Source: Bradyrhizobium erythrophlei (GTDB lineage: Bacteria > Pseudomonadota > Alphaproteobacteria > Rhizobiales > Xanthobacteraceae). Taken from it: a stretch of 64,000 nt of DNA. The notes beneath the pieces were generated by a model. The model was given only the letters and a program-made list of their open reading frames with translations, made no database searches and was not told where the DNA came from. Shown one piece after another: positions 16,900-31,877 of the stretch; positions within the stretch are counted from its first letter, which is position 1, and every line of letters starts with the position of its first letter. The translations under genes were made by a program, and so were the position numbers. The stretch lies in the NCBI RefSeq assembly GCF_900129425.1, contig NZ_LT670817.1, positions 62,001 to 126,000 on the forward strand, written 5' to 3'.

Positions 16900-16931
16900 A
16901 TACGCAATCTTGCGTATCTGTGCACTGCACA
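16900..16931. promoter_or_regulatory. Pair of perfect palindromes in the kinase/urtA divergent promoter region (candidate operators)
   Basis: ATACGCAA-TC-TTGCGTAT (16900-16917) and TGTGCA-C-TGCACA (16919-16931) lie one base apart, in the middle of the 153-base gap between the two divergent transcription units. Their symmetry and position suit a dimeric regulator, possibly the LuxR-type regulator encoded by the kinase operon or a nitrogen regulator. The match to the NtrC consensus is only at half-site level. Confidence 0.55.
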
Positions 16932-16987
16932 AATTCGGCAATCCTGATTGGACCAATAGCGCGTCCTCGAACCCAAATGGGGTAGAT

Positions 16988-18250
16988 ATGTCAGACGACA
17001 CTAAACAGGGGTTGCAGTCGGCATTTCGCCGCAAGCTGCTGATGGGAATGGCGGCAATTCCCGCTTTAACGATGCTTCCTCGGCCGTCCTTTGCAGAAGC
17101 GCCGGCAACTTCCGTGATCAACACCACCGGCCTCGCGGTTACCGACACGGAAGTTACCTGCGGCATCTTGCATTCGGCCACCGGCACGATGGCGATTTCG
17201 GAAACCGGGTCGATCGAGTCCGAGAAGCTCGCCATCTCGCAGATCAACGAAGCCGGCGGCATCCTCGGCCGCAAGATCAAGATCATCCAGGAAGACGGCG
17301 CCAGCGATTGGCCGACCTTCGCGGAAAAGGCCAAGAAGCTCCTCGTCAACGACAAGGTCGCGGCGATCATGGGTTGCTGGACCTCGGCTTCGCGCAAGGC
17401 GGTGTTGCCGGTTCTCGAGCAGTATAACGGCATGCTCTACTACCCGACCTTCTACGAAGGCCTCGAGCAGTCCAAGAACGTGATCTACACCGGTCAGGAA
17501 GCCACTCAGCAGATTCTCGCCGGCCTGAACTGGATCAACAAGGAGAAGGGCGCGAAGTCGTTTTTCTTCATCGGTTCGGACTACATCTGGCCCCGCACCT
17601 CGAACAAGATCGCGCGCAAGCATATCGAGGGCCATCTCACGGGCTGCAAGGTCGTCGGAGAGGAATATTATCCGCTCGGCAACACCCAGTTCAACTCGGT
17701 CATCAACAAGATCAAGCTGACCAAGCCCGACGTGATCTTCGCCGACGTCGTCGGCGGCTCCAACGTCGCGTTCTACAAGCAGCTCAAGGCGGCCGGTATC
17801 GATCTGTCCAAGCAGCTGCTGCTGACGATCTCCGTGACCGAGGACGAAATCGACGGCATCGGCGGCGAGAACATCGCGGGCGCCTATGCCTGCATGAAGT
17901 ACTTCCAGTCGCTCGACAATCCGAACAACAAGCTGTTCGTCCCCGCGTTCAAGAAGATGTGGGGCGAGAAGACCGTGATCGGCGACGTGACGCAGGCTGC
18001 CTATCTCGGCCCGTGGCTGTGGAAGTTAACGGCGGAGAAGGCCGGAAGCTTCGACATCGACAAGATCGCGGCGGCTTCGCCCGGCGTCGAGTTCAAGGGT
18101 GCGCCGGAAGGTTATGTCCGCATCCACGAAAATCATCACCTCTGGTCGAAGACTCGTGTCGGCCGCGCCAAGCTCGACGGCCAGTTCGAACTGGTGTTCG
18201 AGACCAAGGATCTGGTCGAGCCGGATCCGTTCCCGAAGGGCTACCAGTAG
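16988..18250 (+). CDS. urtA: Urea/short-chain amide ABC transporter substrate-binding protein (UrtA/FmdD family)
   Basis: A protein of 420 residues. The N-terminus has a twin-arginine-like export signal (AFRRKLLMGMAAIPALTMLP, ending near PSFA). The mature part is a periplasmic type I binding fold with segments typical of UrtA/FmdD: GILHSATGTMAISE, WTSASRKAVLPVLEQYNGML, YYPTFYEGLEQSKNVIYTG and FFFIGSDYIWPRTSN. The family binds urea or formamide/acetamide. Presence of formamidase at the end of the operon favours amides here, but urea is not excluded. First gene of a six- or seven-gene operon, divergent from its presumed sensor kinase. Confidence 0.92.
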   Translation: MSDDTKQGLQSAFRRKLLMGMAAIPALTMLPRPSFAEAPATSVINTTGLAVTDTEVTCGILHSATGTMAISETGSIESEKLAISQINEAGGILGRKIKIIQEDGASDWPTFAEKAKKLLVNDKVAAIMGCWTSASRKAVLPVLEQYNGMLYYPTFYEGLEQSKNVIYTGQEATQQILAGLNWINKEKGAKSFFFIGSDYIWPRTSNKIARKHIEGHLTGCKVVGEEYYPLGNTQFNSVINKIKLTKPDVIFADVVGGSNVAFYKQLKAAGIDLSKQLLLTISVTEDEIDGIGGENIAGAYACMKYFQSLDNPNNKLFVPAFKKMWGEKTVIGDVTQAAYLGPWLWKLTAEKAGSFDIDKIAAASPGVEFKGAPEGYVRIHENHHLWSKTRVGRAKLDGQFELVFETKDLVEPDPFPKGYQ

Positions 18251-18292
18251 GAACAGGCGGCTCCCTCGCACTTCTCCCAAAGCCTCTCCCTG

Positions 18293-18352
18293 GCGTGGAT
18301 CGTCAGTCCACGCTCAAGACACCCCGCGTCGCGTACGTACGCGCGACGCGGG
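18293..18352 (+). other. Two strong hairpins between urtA and urtB
   Basis: GCGTGGA (18293-18299) pairs with TCCACGC (18307-18313), and CCCGCGTCGCG (18323-18333) pairs with CGCGACGCGGG (18342-18352) across an 8-base loop. No T-tract follows, so they are probably not full terminators. They could protect the urtA message or reduce read-through, giving more binding protein than permease. Confidence 0.65.
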
Positions 18353-18376
18353 ACCCATCCCTGACGGAGGACATCG

Positions 18377-19303
18377 ATGTTCGGCGACTATTCGATTGGT
18401 GATCTCGGCTCCATCTTCGCCATGCAGGGTTTTGCCGGCCTGATTCTGTTTTCCGTCTACGTGCTGATGGCGCTCGGACTTGCCATCATCTTCGGCCAGA
18501 TGGGCGTCATCAACATGGCTCATGGCGAGTTCATGATCCTGGGCGCCTACGTGACCTGGATGACCTCGAACTTTTTCCAGGCCTACCTTCCCGGATTGTT
18601 CGCAGGCTACTTCTTCGTTGCGATGGTATTGGCTTTTATGGCGTCCGGGGTGCTCGGAATGCTGGTGGAATGGGTGCTGATCCGTCATCTCTACAAGCGT
18701 CCGCTGGATACGCTGCTCGCCACCTGGGGCCTGAGCCTGATCCTGCAGCAGGCCTACCGCTCGATTTTCGGCGCCCGTGAAGTCGGCGTCGAACTGCCGC
18801 AGTGGATGCTCGGCTCGCTACATGTTTCCGACAGCATCGAGGTGCCGATCAACGGCATCTTCGTGATGTGTCTTACCGTGCTGATCACGATCGTGGTCGC
18901 CTACATCATGTACAAGTCTCGCGCCGGCCGTCAGGTTCGCGCCGTCGTGCAAAACCGCGTCATGGCGGGCGCCGTCGGCATCAACACCGAGAAGGTCGAT
19001 CGCTACACCTTCGGGCTGGGATGCGGCATCGCCGGCATCGCCGGCAGCGCCTTTACCATGATCGGCTCGACCGGGCCGACCTCCGGTCAGCTCTACATCG
19101 TAGACACCTTCCTGGTGGTGGTGTTTGGCGGTGCAGCGAGCTTGCTCGGCACGATCGCGTCCGCCTTCAGCATCTCGCAGACGCAGTCGACACTCGAGTT
19201 TTTCATGTCCGGATCGATGGCGAAGGTCATCACGCTGCTTGCCGTTGTCGGAATTCTGATGCTGCGGCCGCAGGGTCTGTTCGCCCTCAAGGTCCGCAAA
19301 TAA
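18377..19303 (+). CDS. urtB: Urea/amide ABC transporter permease UrtB
   Basis: A protein of 308 residues, an inner-membrane permease of the LivH/UrtB type. It opens with VLMALGLAIIFGQMGVINMAHGEFMILGAY, which carries the conserved GVINMAHGEF motif, and continues with LLATWGLSLILQQAYR and VFGGAASLLGTIA. It pairs with the UrtC permease to form the channel for the substrate delivered by UrtA. GGAGG precedes the ATG. The gene follows urtA after a 126-base gap that contains two hairpins, and precedes urtC by 17 bases. Confidence 0.92.
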   Translation: MFGDYSIGDLGSIFAMQGFAGLILFSVYVLMALGLAIIFGQMGVINMAHGEFMILGAYVTWMTSNFFQAYLPGLFAGYFFVAMVLAFMASGVLGMLVEWVLIRHLYKRPLDTLLATWGLSLILQQAYRSIFGAREVGVELPQWMLGSLHVSDSIEVPINGIFVMCLTVLITIVVAYIMYKSRAGRQVRAVVQNRVMAGAVGINTEKVDRYTFGLGCGIAGIAGSAFTMIGSTGPTSGQLYIVDTFLVVVFGGAASLLGTIASAFSISQTQSTLEFFMSGSMAKVITLLAVVGILMLRPQGLFALKVRK

Positions 19304-19320
19304 CAAAAAGGGCCGAAGCC

Positions 19321-20460
19321 ATGCTCACCAATCGTTTCGCAAATCGATCGGAGCTTATCGGAATTGCGGTGCTCGCCGTTTTCCTGGTGGTGATCCTTCC
19401 GCTCTGTCTCGACGTCTTCCGGCTCAATCTGGTCGCGAAATACCTCACCTATGCCTTCGTCGCTCTCGGGTTGGTGGTTTGCTGGGGGTATTGCGGAATT
19501 CTCAGCCTGGGGCAGGGAGTGTTCTTTGGCCTCGGCGGCTACTGCATGGCGATGTTTCTGAAACTCGAAGCATCGAGCCCGGAAAACACCAAGATCCAGT
19601 CGACCCCCGGCATTCCCGATTTCATGGACTGGAATCAGATCACCTCGCTGCCGGCGTTCTGGAAGCCGTTCCACAGCCTGAGTTTCACAATAGCCGCGGT
19701 GATCCTGGTTCCCGGCATATTCGCCCTCATCATCGGTGCGGCCATGTTCAAGCGCCGCGTCGGCGGCACGTACTTCGCCATCATTACGCAGGCGGTCGCG
19801 GCTATCCTGACGATCCTGATCGTCGGGCAGCAGGGCTACACCGGCGGCATCAACGGCATGACCGATCTGCGAACCCTGAAGGGCTGGGATATCCGGCCGG
19901 ACCACGCCAAGATCGTGCTTTATTTCTTCGAGGTGGGATGCCTGTTCGTTTGCATCTTCATCGCGCAATTCATCCGGCACTCGAAACTCGGCCGCATTCT
20001 GGTCGCGATGCGCGACAAAGAAGACCGGGTCCGCTTCTCCGGTTATAGCGTCGCCAACTTCAAGATCTTTGCCTTCTGCGTCGCCGCCGTATTCGCCGCG
20101 ATCGGTGGCGCCATGTTCGCCCTCAACGTCGGCTTCATGTCGCCATCTTTTGTCGGCATCGTGCCCTCGATCGAGATGGTGATCTATACGGCGGTCGGCG
20201 GCCGGCTCTCGATCCTCGGAGCGGTGTACGGCACGCTGCTTGTCAACTTCGCCAAGACCAGCCTGTCGGAATCCTTCCCCGAACTGTGGCTGTTCGGACT
20301 CGGCGGCCTGTTCATCGCGGTTGTTCTCGCCTTTCCGAACGGCCTTGCCGGCATCTGGAGCGACTATGTGCAGCCGCATATCGACCGGCTGTTCGCCTCG
20401 CGCAAACCCGACTGGACCGCCGTCGACAGTTCCGTCGCCGACGGCGCGCCGGCCGAGTGA
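19321..20460 (+). CDS. urtC: Urea/amide ABC transporter permease UrtC
   Basis: A protein of 379 residues, the second permease (LivM/UrtC type). It has the conserved GILSLGQGVFFGLGGYCMAM and a characteristic extra loop after the third span (residues ~80-115, IQSTPGIPDFMDWNQITSLP), which is typical of UrtC and absent from ordinary LivM. Later segments include GGTYFAIITQAVAAIL and GAVYGTLLVNFAKTSLSE. The start is ATG at 19321. It is followed by urtD 11 bases downstream, so expression is coupled. Confidence 0.92.
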   Translation: MLTNRFANRSELIGIAVLAVFLVVILPLCLDVFRLNLVAKYLTYAFVALGLVVCWGYCGILSLGQGVFFGLGGYCMAMFLKLEASSPENTKIQSTPGIPDFMDWNQITSLPAFWKPFHSLSFTIAAVILVPGIFALIIGAAMFKRRVGGTYFAIITQAVAAILTILIVGQQGYTGGINGMTDLRTLKGWDIRPDHAKIVLYFFEVGCLFVCIFIAQFIRHSKLGRILVAMRDKEDRVRFSGYSVANFKIFAFCVAAVFAAIGGAMFALNVGFMSPSFVGIVPSIEMVIYTAVGGRLSILGAVYGTLLVNFAKTSLSESFPELWLFGLGGLFIAVVLAFPNGLAGIWSDYVQPHIDRLFASRKPDWTAVDSSVADGAPAE

Positions 20461-20471
20461 GGAGATAGATC

Positions 20472-21227
20472 ATGCTCGTAGGTCACCAGCCCAGGGAATT
20501 TCTGCTGTCGGTCGAGGGACTGACGGTTTCGTTCGACGGCTTCAAGGCGGTCAACGATCTCTCTTTCTATGTCGATGAAAACGAAATCAGGGTCATTATC
20601 GGCCCCAATGGCGCCGGCAAGACGACGGTGCTCGATCTGATCTGCGGCAAGACCCGGGCGACATCAGGTTCGATTCATTTCCGTGACAAGGATCTCACGA
20701 AAATGAAGGAGAATCAGATCGTGCAGGCCGGTGTCGGCCGCAAGTTCCAGAATCCGTCGATCTACGAGGATCTTACCGTGTTCGAGAACCTCGAGATTTC
20801 GTTTCCCCGCGGCCGTACCGTGTTTGGTGCGCTGACGTTCACGCGCGACGCCATCGTGCGCGACCGTGTCCACGAAGTGGCAGAAATGATCTTCCTGAAA
20901 GACCGGCTGAACGTGAGTGCCGAACTGCTCAGCCACGGCCAGAAGCAGTGGCTCGAAATCGGCATGCTGTTGATTCAGGATCCCGAACTGCTGATGCTGG
21001 ATGAGCCGGTAGCCGGCATGAGTGTCAGCGAACGCGTCAAGACCGCCGAGCTTCTCAATCGGATCATCAAGGACCGTTCGGTGCTGGTGATCGAGCACGA
21101 CATGAAATTCGTCGAGGACATCGCCCACAAGGTCACGGTGCTGCATCAAGGCCAGATCCTGTCTGAAGGCACGATGGAGCACGTCAAGAACGATCCGAAG
21201 GTCATCGAAGTCTATCTCGGGCACTAG
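20472..21227 (+). CDS. urtD: Urea/amide ABC transporter ATP-binding protein UrtD
   Basis: A protein of 251 residues. Opening EGLTVSFDGFKAVNDLSFYV is diagnostic of UrtD. Walker A is GPNGAGKT, the signature-like segment is LLSHGQKQWLEIGMLL (a variant of LSGGQ typical of UrtD), Walker B is ELLMLDEPVAGM, and the switch His lies in VIEHDMKFV. It powers transport with UrtE at the cytoplasmic face of the membrane. A ribosome site, GAGGAG, precedes ATG 20472. Confidence 0.93.
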   Translation: MLVGHQPREFLLSVEGLTVSFDGFKAVNDLSFYVDENEIRVIIGPNGAGKTTVLDLICGKTRATSGSIHFRDKDLTKMKENQIVQAGVGRKFQNPSIYEDLTVFENLEISFPRGRTVFGALTFTRDAIVRDRVHEVAEMIFLKDRLNVSAELLSHGQKQWLEIGMLLIQDPELLMLDEPVAGMSVSERVKTAELLNRIIKDRSVLVIEHDMKFVEDIAHKVTVLHQGQILSEGTMEHVKNDPKVIEVYLGH

Positions 21228-21295
21228 CGCATGATCCTGGAAAGCGACGTCCGGTTTCCGGGCACCATGCGTGGCGAAGGACAAGGAGCACGTTG

Positions 21296-21985
21296 ATGCT
21301 GGCTATCTCCGATTTGCATGTCGCCTACGGCCAGAGCGAAGTGCTGCACGGCCTCAACGTGTCAGTCGCGCCCAACGAGATCGTCGCGATCATGGGCCGC
21401 AACGGCATGGGCAAGACCACGCTGATGAAGTCGCTGATGGGAATCGTGCCCACCAGAAGCGGCTCGGTGAACATGGAAGGCGCCGAGCTCAGTAAGCTGA
21501 AGAGCTATGAGCGGGTGGCAAGGGGCCTGGCCTATGTGCCGCAAGGCCGCATGATCTTCTCTGCCATGACGGTCAAGGAAAATATCGAAACCGGCCTCGT
21601 CGCGTCGGGCGAAAAGGAAGTGCCGGGCGACCTCTATGAGTTGTTTCCGGTGCTGCTGGAGATGAAGGGCCGCCGCGGCGGCAACCTTTCCGGAGGTCAG
21701 CAGCAACAACTGGCGATCGCGCGGGCGCTGGCCACCAAGCCCAAGGTGCTGCTGCTGGATGAGCCGACCGAAGGTATTCAGCCTTCGATCATCAAGGAGA
21801 TGGCCCGCACCCTGAAGCGGATCCGCGACACCCGCGGCCTTTCCATCATCGTCTCCGAACAGGTGCTGAGCTTCGCGCTCGACGTCGCCGACCGCGTGCT
21901 CGTCATCGAGAACGGCGAGATCGTCCGCGACGAAGTGCGCGACGGCATCGATGCGGGGCAGATCGCCAAATATTTGTCAGTTTAA
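21296..21985 (+). CDS. urtE: Urea/amide ABC transporter ATP-binding protein UrtE
   Basis: A protein of 229 residues. Walker A reads GRNGMGKTTLMKSLMG, which is characteristic of UrtE/LivF types; the signature is NLSGGQQQQLAIARAL, Walker B is VLLLDEPTEGIQPS, and the switch residue is in SEQVLSF. ATG 21296 has AAGGAG at a good distance; a TTG at 21293 is less likely. The gene is separated from urtD by 68 bases and from the formamidase gene by 34 bases. Confidence 0.93.
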   Translation: MLAISDLHVAYGQSEVLHGLNVSVAPNEIVAIMGRNGMGKTTLMKSLMGIVPTRSGSVNMEGAELSKLKSYERVARGLAYVPQGRMIFSAMTVKENIETGLVASGEKEVPGDLYELFPVLLEMKGRRGGNLSGGQQQQLAIARALATKPKVLLLDEPTEGIQPSIIKEMARTLKRIRDTRGLSIIVSEQVLSFALDVADRVLVIENGEIVRDEVRDGIDAGQIAKYLSV

Positions 21986-22019
21986 CCATGCAAGACTTGC
22001 AACCAGAGGGGAGACTCCG

Positions 22020-23249
22020 ATGCCAGATACACTGATCAAGGTCGATCTCACGCAGTCGGCCTACGACAACGACATGATACACAACCGCTGGCATCCCGAC
22101 GTTCCGATAGTGGCGTGGGTCAGTCCGGGCGATGACTTCATCGTCGAGACCTACGACTGGACCGGCGGTTTCATCAAGAACAACGATTCTGCCGACGACG
22201 TCCGCGACATCGACCTGTCGATTGTGCATTTTCTGTCCGGCCCGATCGGTGTCAAGGGCGCTGAGCCCGGCGATCTCCTGGTGGTCGATCTGCTCGACAT
22301 CGGCCCGAAGAAGGAGAGCCTGTGGGGCTTCAATGGCTTCTTCTCCAAGAAAAATGGCGGCGGATTTCTGACCGAGCATTTTCCGCTGGCGCAGAAATCG
22401 ATCTGGGACATCAAGGGCCTGTACACGTCGTCGCGTCACATTCCCGGCGTGAATTTTGCGGGCCTGGTCCATCCCGGCCTGATCGGCTGTCTGCCGGATC
22501 CGAAAATGCTGGCAATGTGGAACGAGCGCGAGAACGCGCTGATCGCAACCAACCCGACCCGCGTGCCGCCACTCGCCAACCCGCCCTTCGCCGCCACCGC
22601 CCATGCCGGTCGTGCGAAGGGAGATGCCAAGGCCAAGGTCGGCGCCGAAGGCGCCCGGACCGTGCCGCCGCGCGAGCATGGCGGCAATTGCGACATCAAG
22701 GATCTTTCGCGCGGTTCGAAGATTTACTTCCCGGTCTATGTGCCCGGCGGCGGTCTCTCGATGGGCGACCTGCATTTCAGCCAGGGCGACGGCGAGATCA
22801 CCTTCTGCGGCGCGATCGAAATGGCCGGCTGGGTGCATCTCAAGGTCGATATCATCAAGGACGGCGTTTCGAAGTACGGCATCAAGAATCCCATCTTCAA
22901 GCCGTCGCCGATTACGCCGAACTACAAGGATTATCTGATCTTCGAAGGCATCTCGGTCGACGAAGGCGGCAAACAGCATTACCTCGATGTGCATATCGCC
23001 TATCGTCAGGCCTGCCTCAACGCGATCGAATATCTCAAGAAGTTCGGCTATTCCGGCGCCCAGGCCTATACGATTTTGGGCGTTGCTCCGGTGCAGGGAC
23101 ATATCAGCGGCGTCGTGGATATTCCGAATGCCTGCGCCACGCTGTATCTGCCGACGGAGATTTTCGATTTCGATATCATGCCGTCGTCGGCCGGGCCGAT
23201 AGAGCACATCAAGGGTGGTGTTGACGTATCGGTCTCACCCGACAAGTGA
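22020..23249 (+). CDS. fmdA: Formamidase / acetamidase
   Basis: A protein of 409 residues, the full length of the FmdA/AmdA family. Recognisable segments are HNRWHPDVPIVAWVSPGDDF, DWTGGFIKNNDSADDVRDID, HFLSGPIGVKGAEPGDLLVV, REHGGNCDIKDLSRGSKIYF and GGLSMGDLHFSQGDGEITF. It hydrolyses formamide (or acetamide) to ammonia and the acid in the cytoplasm. AGGGGAG lies before the ATG. Location directly after the five transporter genes, as in the fmd cluster of Methylophilus, ties the transporter to short-chain amides. Confidence 0.95.
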   Translation: MPDTLIKVDLTQSAYDNDMIHNRWHPDVPIVAWVSPGDDFIVETYDWTGGFIKNNDSADDVRDIDLSIVHFLSGPIGVKGAEPGDLLVVDLLDIGPKKESLWGFNGFFSKKNGGGFLTEHFPLAQKSIWDIKGLYTSSRHIPGVNFAGLVHPGLIGCLPDPKMLAMWNERENALIATNPTRVPPLANPPFAATAHAGRAKGDAKAKVGAEGARTVPPREHGGNCDIKDLSRGSKIYFPVYVPGGGLSMGDLHFSQGDGEITFCGAIEMAGWVHLKVDIIKDGVSKYGIKNPIFKPSPITPNYKDYLIFEGISVDEGGKQHYLDVHIAYRQACLNAIEYLKKFGYSGAQAYTILGVAPVQGHISGVVDIPNACATLYLPTEIFDFDIMPSSAGPIEHIKGGVDVSVSPDK

Positions 23250-23343
23250 TCCCTGCGCGACGGGATGCGGGACGGGCAGGTATCTTCCGCCCCGCATCCG
23301 CCGCCGCGAAAGCTGGTGAATCTGAATCGCGCGAGGAAACGAC

Positions 23344-23682
23344 ATGCCGGTCTACGAGTATCTCTGCAACGATTGCGGCCCGTTCACGGACATGCGGCCG
23401 ATGGCGGAATGCGACGCGCCGCAGGATTGTCCGCAATGCGAGGGCGTCTCGCCGCGCGTCATTCTGACCGCGCCGAACTTCTTCTGCATGCCCTCGGACA
23501 AGCGCAAGGCCCACGCCACCAACGAGCGCAGCGCCAATGCGCCCATGACCGTCGGCGAATACAAGGCGTCGCATGCGCCCGGCTGCGGCTGCTGCTCAAG
23601 CAAACCTTCGCGGCTTGTAAAGCGGACCAGGAGTGGGGCGAAAAGCTTTCCGACCGCGCGTCCATGGATGATCAGCCACTGA
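23344..23682 (+). CDS. fmdB: FmdB-family zinc-ribbon protein
   Basis: A protein of 112 residues. It begins MPVYEYLCNDCGPFTDMRPM and contains a second CxxC in DCPQCEG, together a zinc ribbon typical of FmdB regulatory proteins. A further cluster, GCGCCSSK, lies near residue 80. FmdB was proposed to regulate the formamidase genes in Methylophilus, but its exact role is unsettled. AGGAAA precedes the ATG. It ends the amide operon, with the next gene on the opposite strand. Confidence 0.88.
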   Translation: MPVYEYLCNDCGPFTDMRPMAECDAPQDCPQCEGVSPRVILTAPNFFCMPSDKRKAHATNERSANAPMTVGEYKASHAPGCGCCSSKPSRLVKRTRSGAKSFPTARPWMISH

Positions 23683-23732
23683 GGTTTCGTGCGTAGCGCA
23701 CCTGTCGCGCTTTCGCCGAACAGGGCTCTGCT

Positions 23733-25241
23733 TCAGGCGTCCGCGGACCTCGAAGCCAGCTCAGCCCCATTGCCGCTGACAGCCTGATTTTGGCGGCCGT
23801 TGATCGGTCGCGGCGCGACGTCCTGCATGAGCGGAACCGATAGCCGGCAGATCAGGCCTTCGGAACGCCAATCGAACTCGGCTTGGCCGCCCAGCTGTGA
23901 CTCGATGCTGGCGATCACGCTTCTCGTCCCGAATCCGCGCGATGCCGGCTTCTCGACCAGCGGACCATCCCGCTCTTCCCACACCATCTGAAGGAGATTC
24001 CCCTGGATCTCCCACTTGATCGATAGCCGACCGGACAGCGTGGACAGGGCGCCATACTTGGCCGAGTTGGTGACCAGCTCGTGCAGGGCAAGCGCCAGCG
24101 TTTGCGCGGTTGCGGGTTGCAGCTGAATGTCCGAACCGCCAAATGCGATCTGATCGCCGGTTGAGTAGGGCGCGAGTTCTTCATCGACCAGCTTGCCGAT
24201 CTCCGCGCCCTGCCAGCTCGACAAAGAGAGGATGGTATGCACCCGCGCCAGGGCACTGATCCGGCCTTCCACCGCCTGGACGTAAGCCTTGACGTTTTCG
24301 CCTCGCGTCAGCCGAACGATCGATTGCGCCAGTGCTAGCGCGTTCTTGGCGCGGTGATCGACCTCCCGCGCCAGCAGATTTTGACGTTCTTCCGCCCGCT
24401 TCCGTTCGGTGATGTCTACGGTGACGCCGCTGATGCGCACCACGTGGCCGCCCCTGTCGACTGTCGCCGCCGCCGTGCCGACGCACCAGCGGGTCTCGCC
24501 GTCCGGCCGATTGATACGAAACTCTGCCTCATACGATCCAGCACCCTTGGCAAACTGCGCCATGGCCTTGTGGAACTCGTCGATATCACCGGGATGAAGC
24601 AGCGCCTGAACGCTCGCCGGTGTCACCGTAAAGGTTTGCGGATCGACGCCGAAGATACGGTATTGCCCTTCGTCCCACATCCAGTCCCCGTTGACCCAGT
24701 CCAAGTCCCAGGAACCCATCTTTCCCGCCGCGATCGCCAGGCTGCGGCGCTGCTCGCTTTCGAGAAGTCTCGCGTGCGATTCCTCGAGCTCCGCGGTGCG
24801 GGCGCGAACGCGATTTTCAAGGTCGGCATTGAACCGCTCCAGCTGCCGGGTCTTGCGATAGAGTTCGACGAACACCCTGATCTTTGCGCGCAATACTTCC
24901 GGAATGACCGGTACCGGAACGTAGTCCACCGCACCCATCTCGTAGCCGCGAAGGCGGTCGATATCGCTGACCTGAATCGCCGAAATGAAGATCATCGCGG
25001 TCTTCTGGAAGCGGGGATGCTCGCGGATCATGGCGGCGAGCTCGAATCCGTCCAGCTCCGGCATGCAAACGTCGACCAGAATGACGGCCACTTCGTTCTT
25101 GAGCAGGTACTCGAGCGCTTCCCGCCCCGAGGCGGCGACGACGAGATTTTGGCCAAGCTCCTTGAGAATCACCTCATAGGCAAGCAGCTTGGCCGGCTGA
25201 TCGTCGACCAGAAGGATGTTTACTTTTTCATGGTCCATCAT
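23733..25241 (-). CDS. Receiver-PAS-HWE histidine kinase
   Basis: A protein of 502 residues. Residues ~7-125 are a receiver domain with phospho-acceptor Asp57 (ILVDVCMPE). A coiled coil (NADLENRVRARTAELEESHA) leads to a PAS domain at ~190-300 (MGSWDLDWVNGDWMWDEGQY, ending VDITERKRAEE). The kinase is of the HWE family: phospho-acceptor His in REVDHRAKNALA, then ALHELVTNSAKYGAL and the ATP-lid segment GFGTRSVI. It lies 11 bases after the giant HAMP kinase, on the same strand, and the two probably form one signalling operon. Cytoplasmic; no membrane segment was seen. Confidence 0.9.
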   Translation of the reverse strand: MMDHEKVNILLVDDQPAKLLAYEVILKELGQNLVVAASGREALEYLLKNEVAVILVDVCMPELDGFELAAMIREHPRFQKTAMIFISAIQVSDIDRLRGYEMGAVDYVPVPVIPEVLRAKIRVFVELYRKTRQLERFNADLENRVRARTAELEESHARLLESEQRRSLAIAAGKMGSWDLDWVNGDWMWDEGQYRIFGVDPQTFTVTPASVQALLHPGDIDEFHKAMAQFAKGAGSYEAEFRINRPDGETRWCVGTAAATVDRGGHVVRISGVTVDITERKRAEERQNLLAREVDHRAKNALALAQSIVRLTRGENVKAYVQAVEGRISALARVHTILSLSSWQGAEIGKLVDEELAPYSTGDQIAFGGSDIQLQPATAQTLALALHELVTNSAKYGALSTLSGRLSIKWEIQGNLLQMVWEERDGPLVEKPASRGFGTRSVIASIESQLGGQAEFDWRSEGLICRLSVPLMQDVAPRPINGRQNQAVSGNGAELASRSADA

Positions 25242-25252
25242 CGACGCGCCGT

Positions 25253-31534
<6,282 letters not shown>

Positions 31535-31604
31535 GGCATTCCCTTCAAGCAGAGGCGATCGAATCCGATCACGCGCGAGTCTGCTTTTCGCGCCATCAAA
31601 TCGC

Positions 31605-31617
31605 TCAGATCATCTGA
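31605..31617. promoter_or_regulatory. 13-base palindrome upstream of the poly-HAMP kinase
   Basis: TCAGAT-C-ATCTGA is perfectly symmetrical and lies about 70 bases before the kinase start, next to an AT-rich stretch (31618-31665) that may hold the promoter. Candidate operator only. Confidence 0.35.
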
Positions 31618-31877
31618 AATCAAGCTAAATACCTTAACTTAACCAATATCTTAGATTTATGAATTGCGACCGGCAAAGATAATTCCGCCGCCGAACTTTT
31701 GTTCCAGCGAGGCTTAAATTGATGATCTCGGGGGAGGTTCGCGGATCTGACCACACCAGAGGATCGCGACGCTTTTGAGACCGCGCGGAACCAGGCTCGC
31801 TCGTCGAGCGCCCGGTCCAATTGGAACCGCCCTGGCCGGGCGCCCAAGCTCGGGTTCGGCGGAGACAGTCCCAACCT
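31618..31877. other. Intergenic region between the MCE gene and the poly-HAMP kinase
   Basis: Upstream of the kinase on the minus strand. AT-rich up to about 31665, GC-rich after that. No open frame with family resemblance on either strand was found. GC-rich inverted segments near 31800-31850 (GCTCGTCGAGC and GGCCGGGC) may form weak structure. Confidence 0.4.

Noticed and set aside
16892..16927. NtrC-type binding site in the kinase/urtA spacer
   Set aside because: GGTGCA and TGCACT half-sites are present but in the wrong relative orientation and spacing, and no sigma-54 -24/-12 element (TGGCAC-N5-TTGC) was seen.
19093..20379. Long minus-strand frame across urtB-urtC
   Set aside because: Opposite two clearly coding permease genes, with a composition rich in D/E/R/H as expected for antisense of membrane-protein codons.
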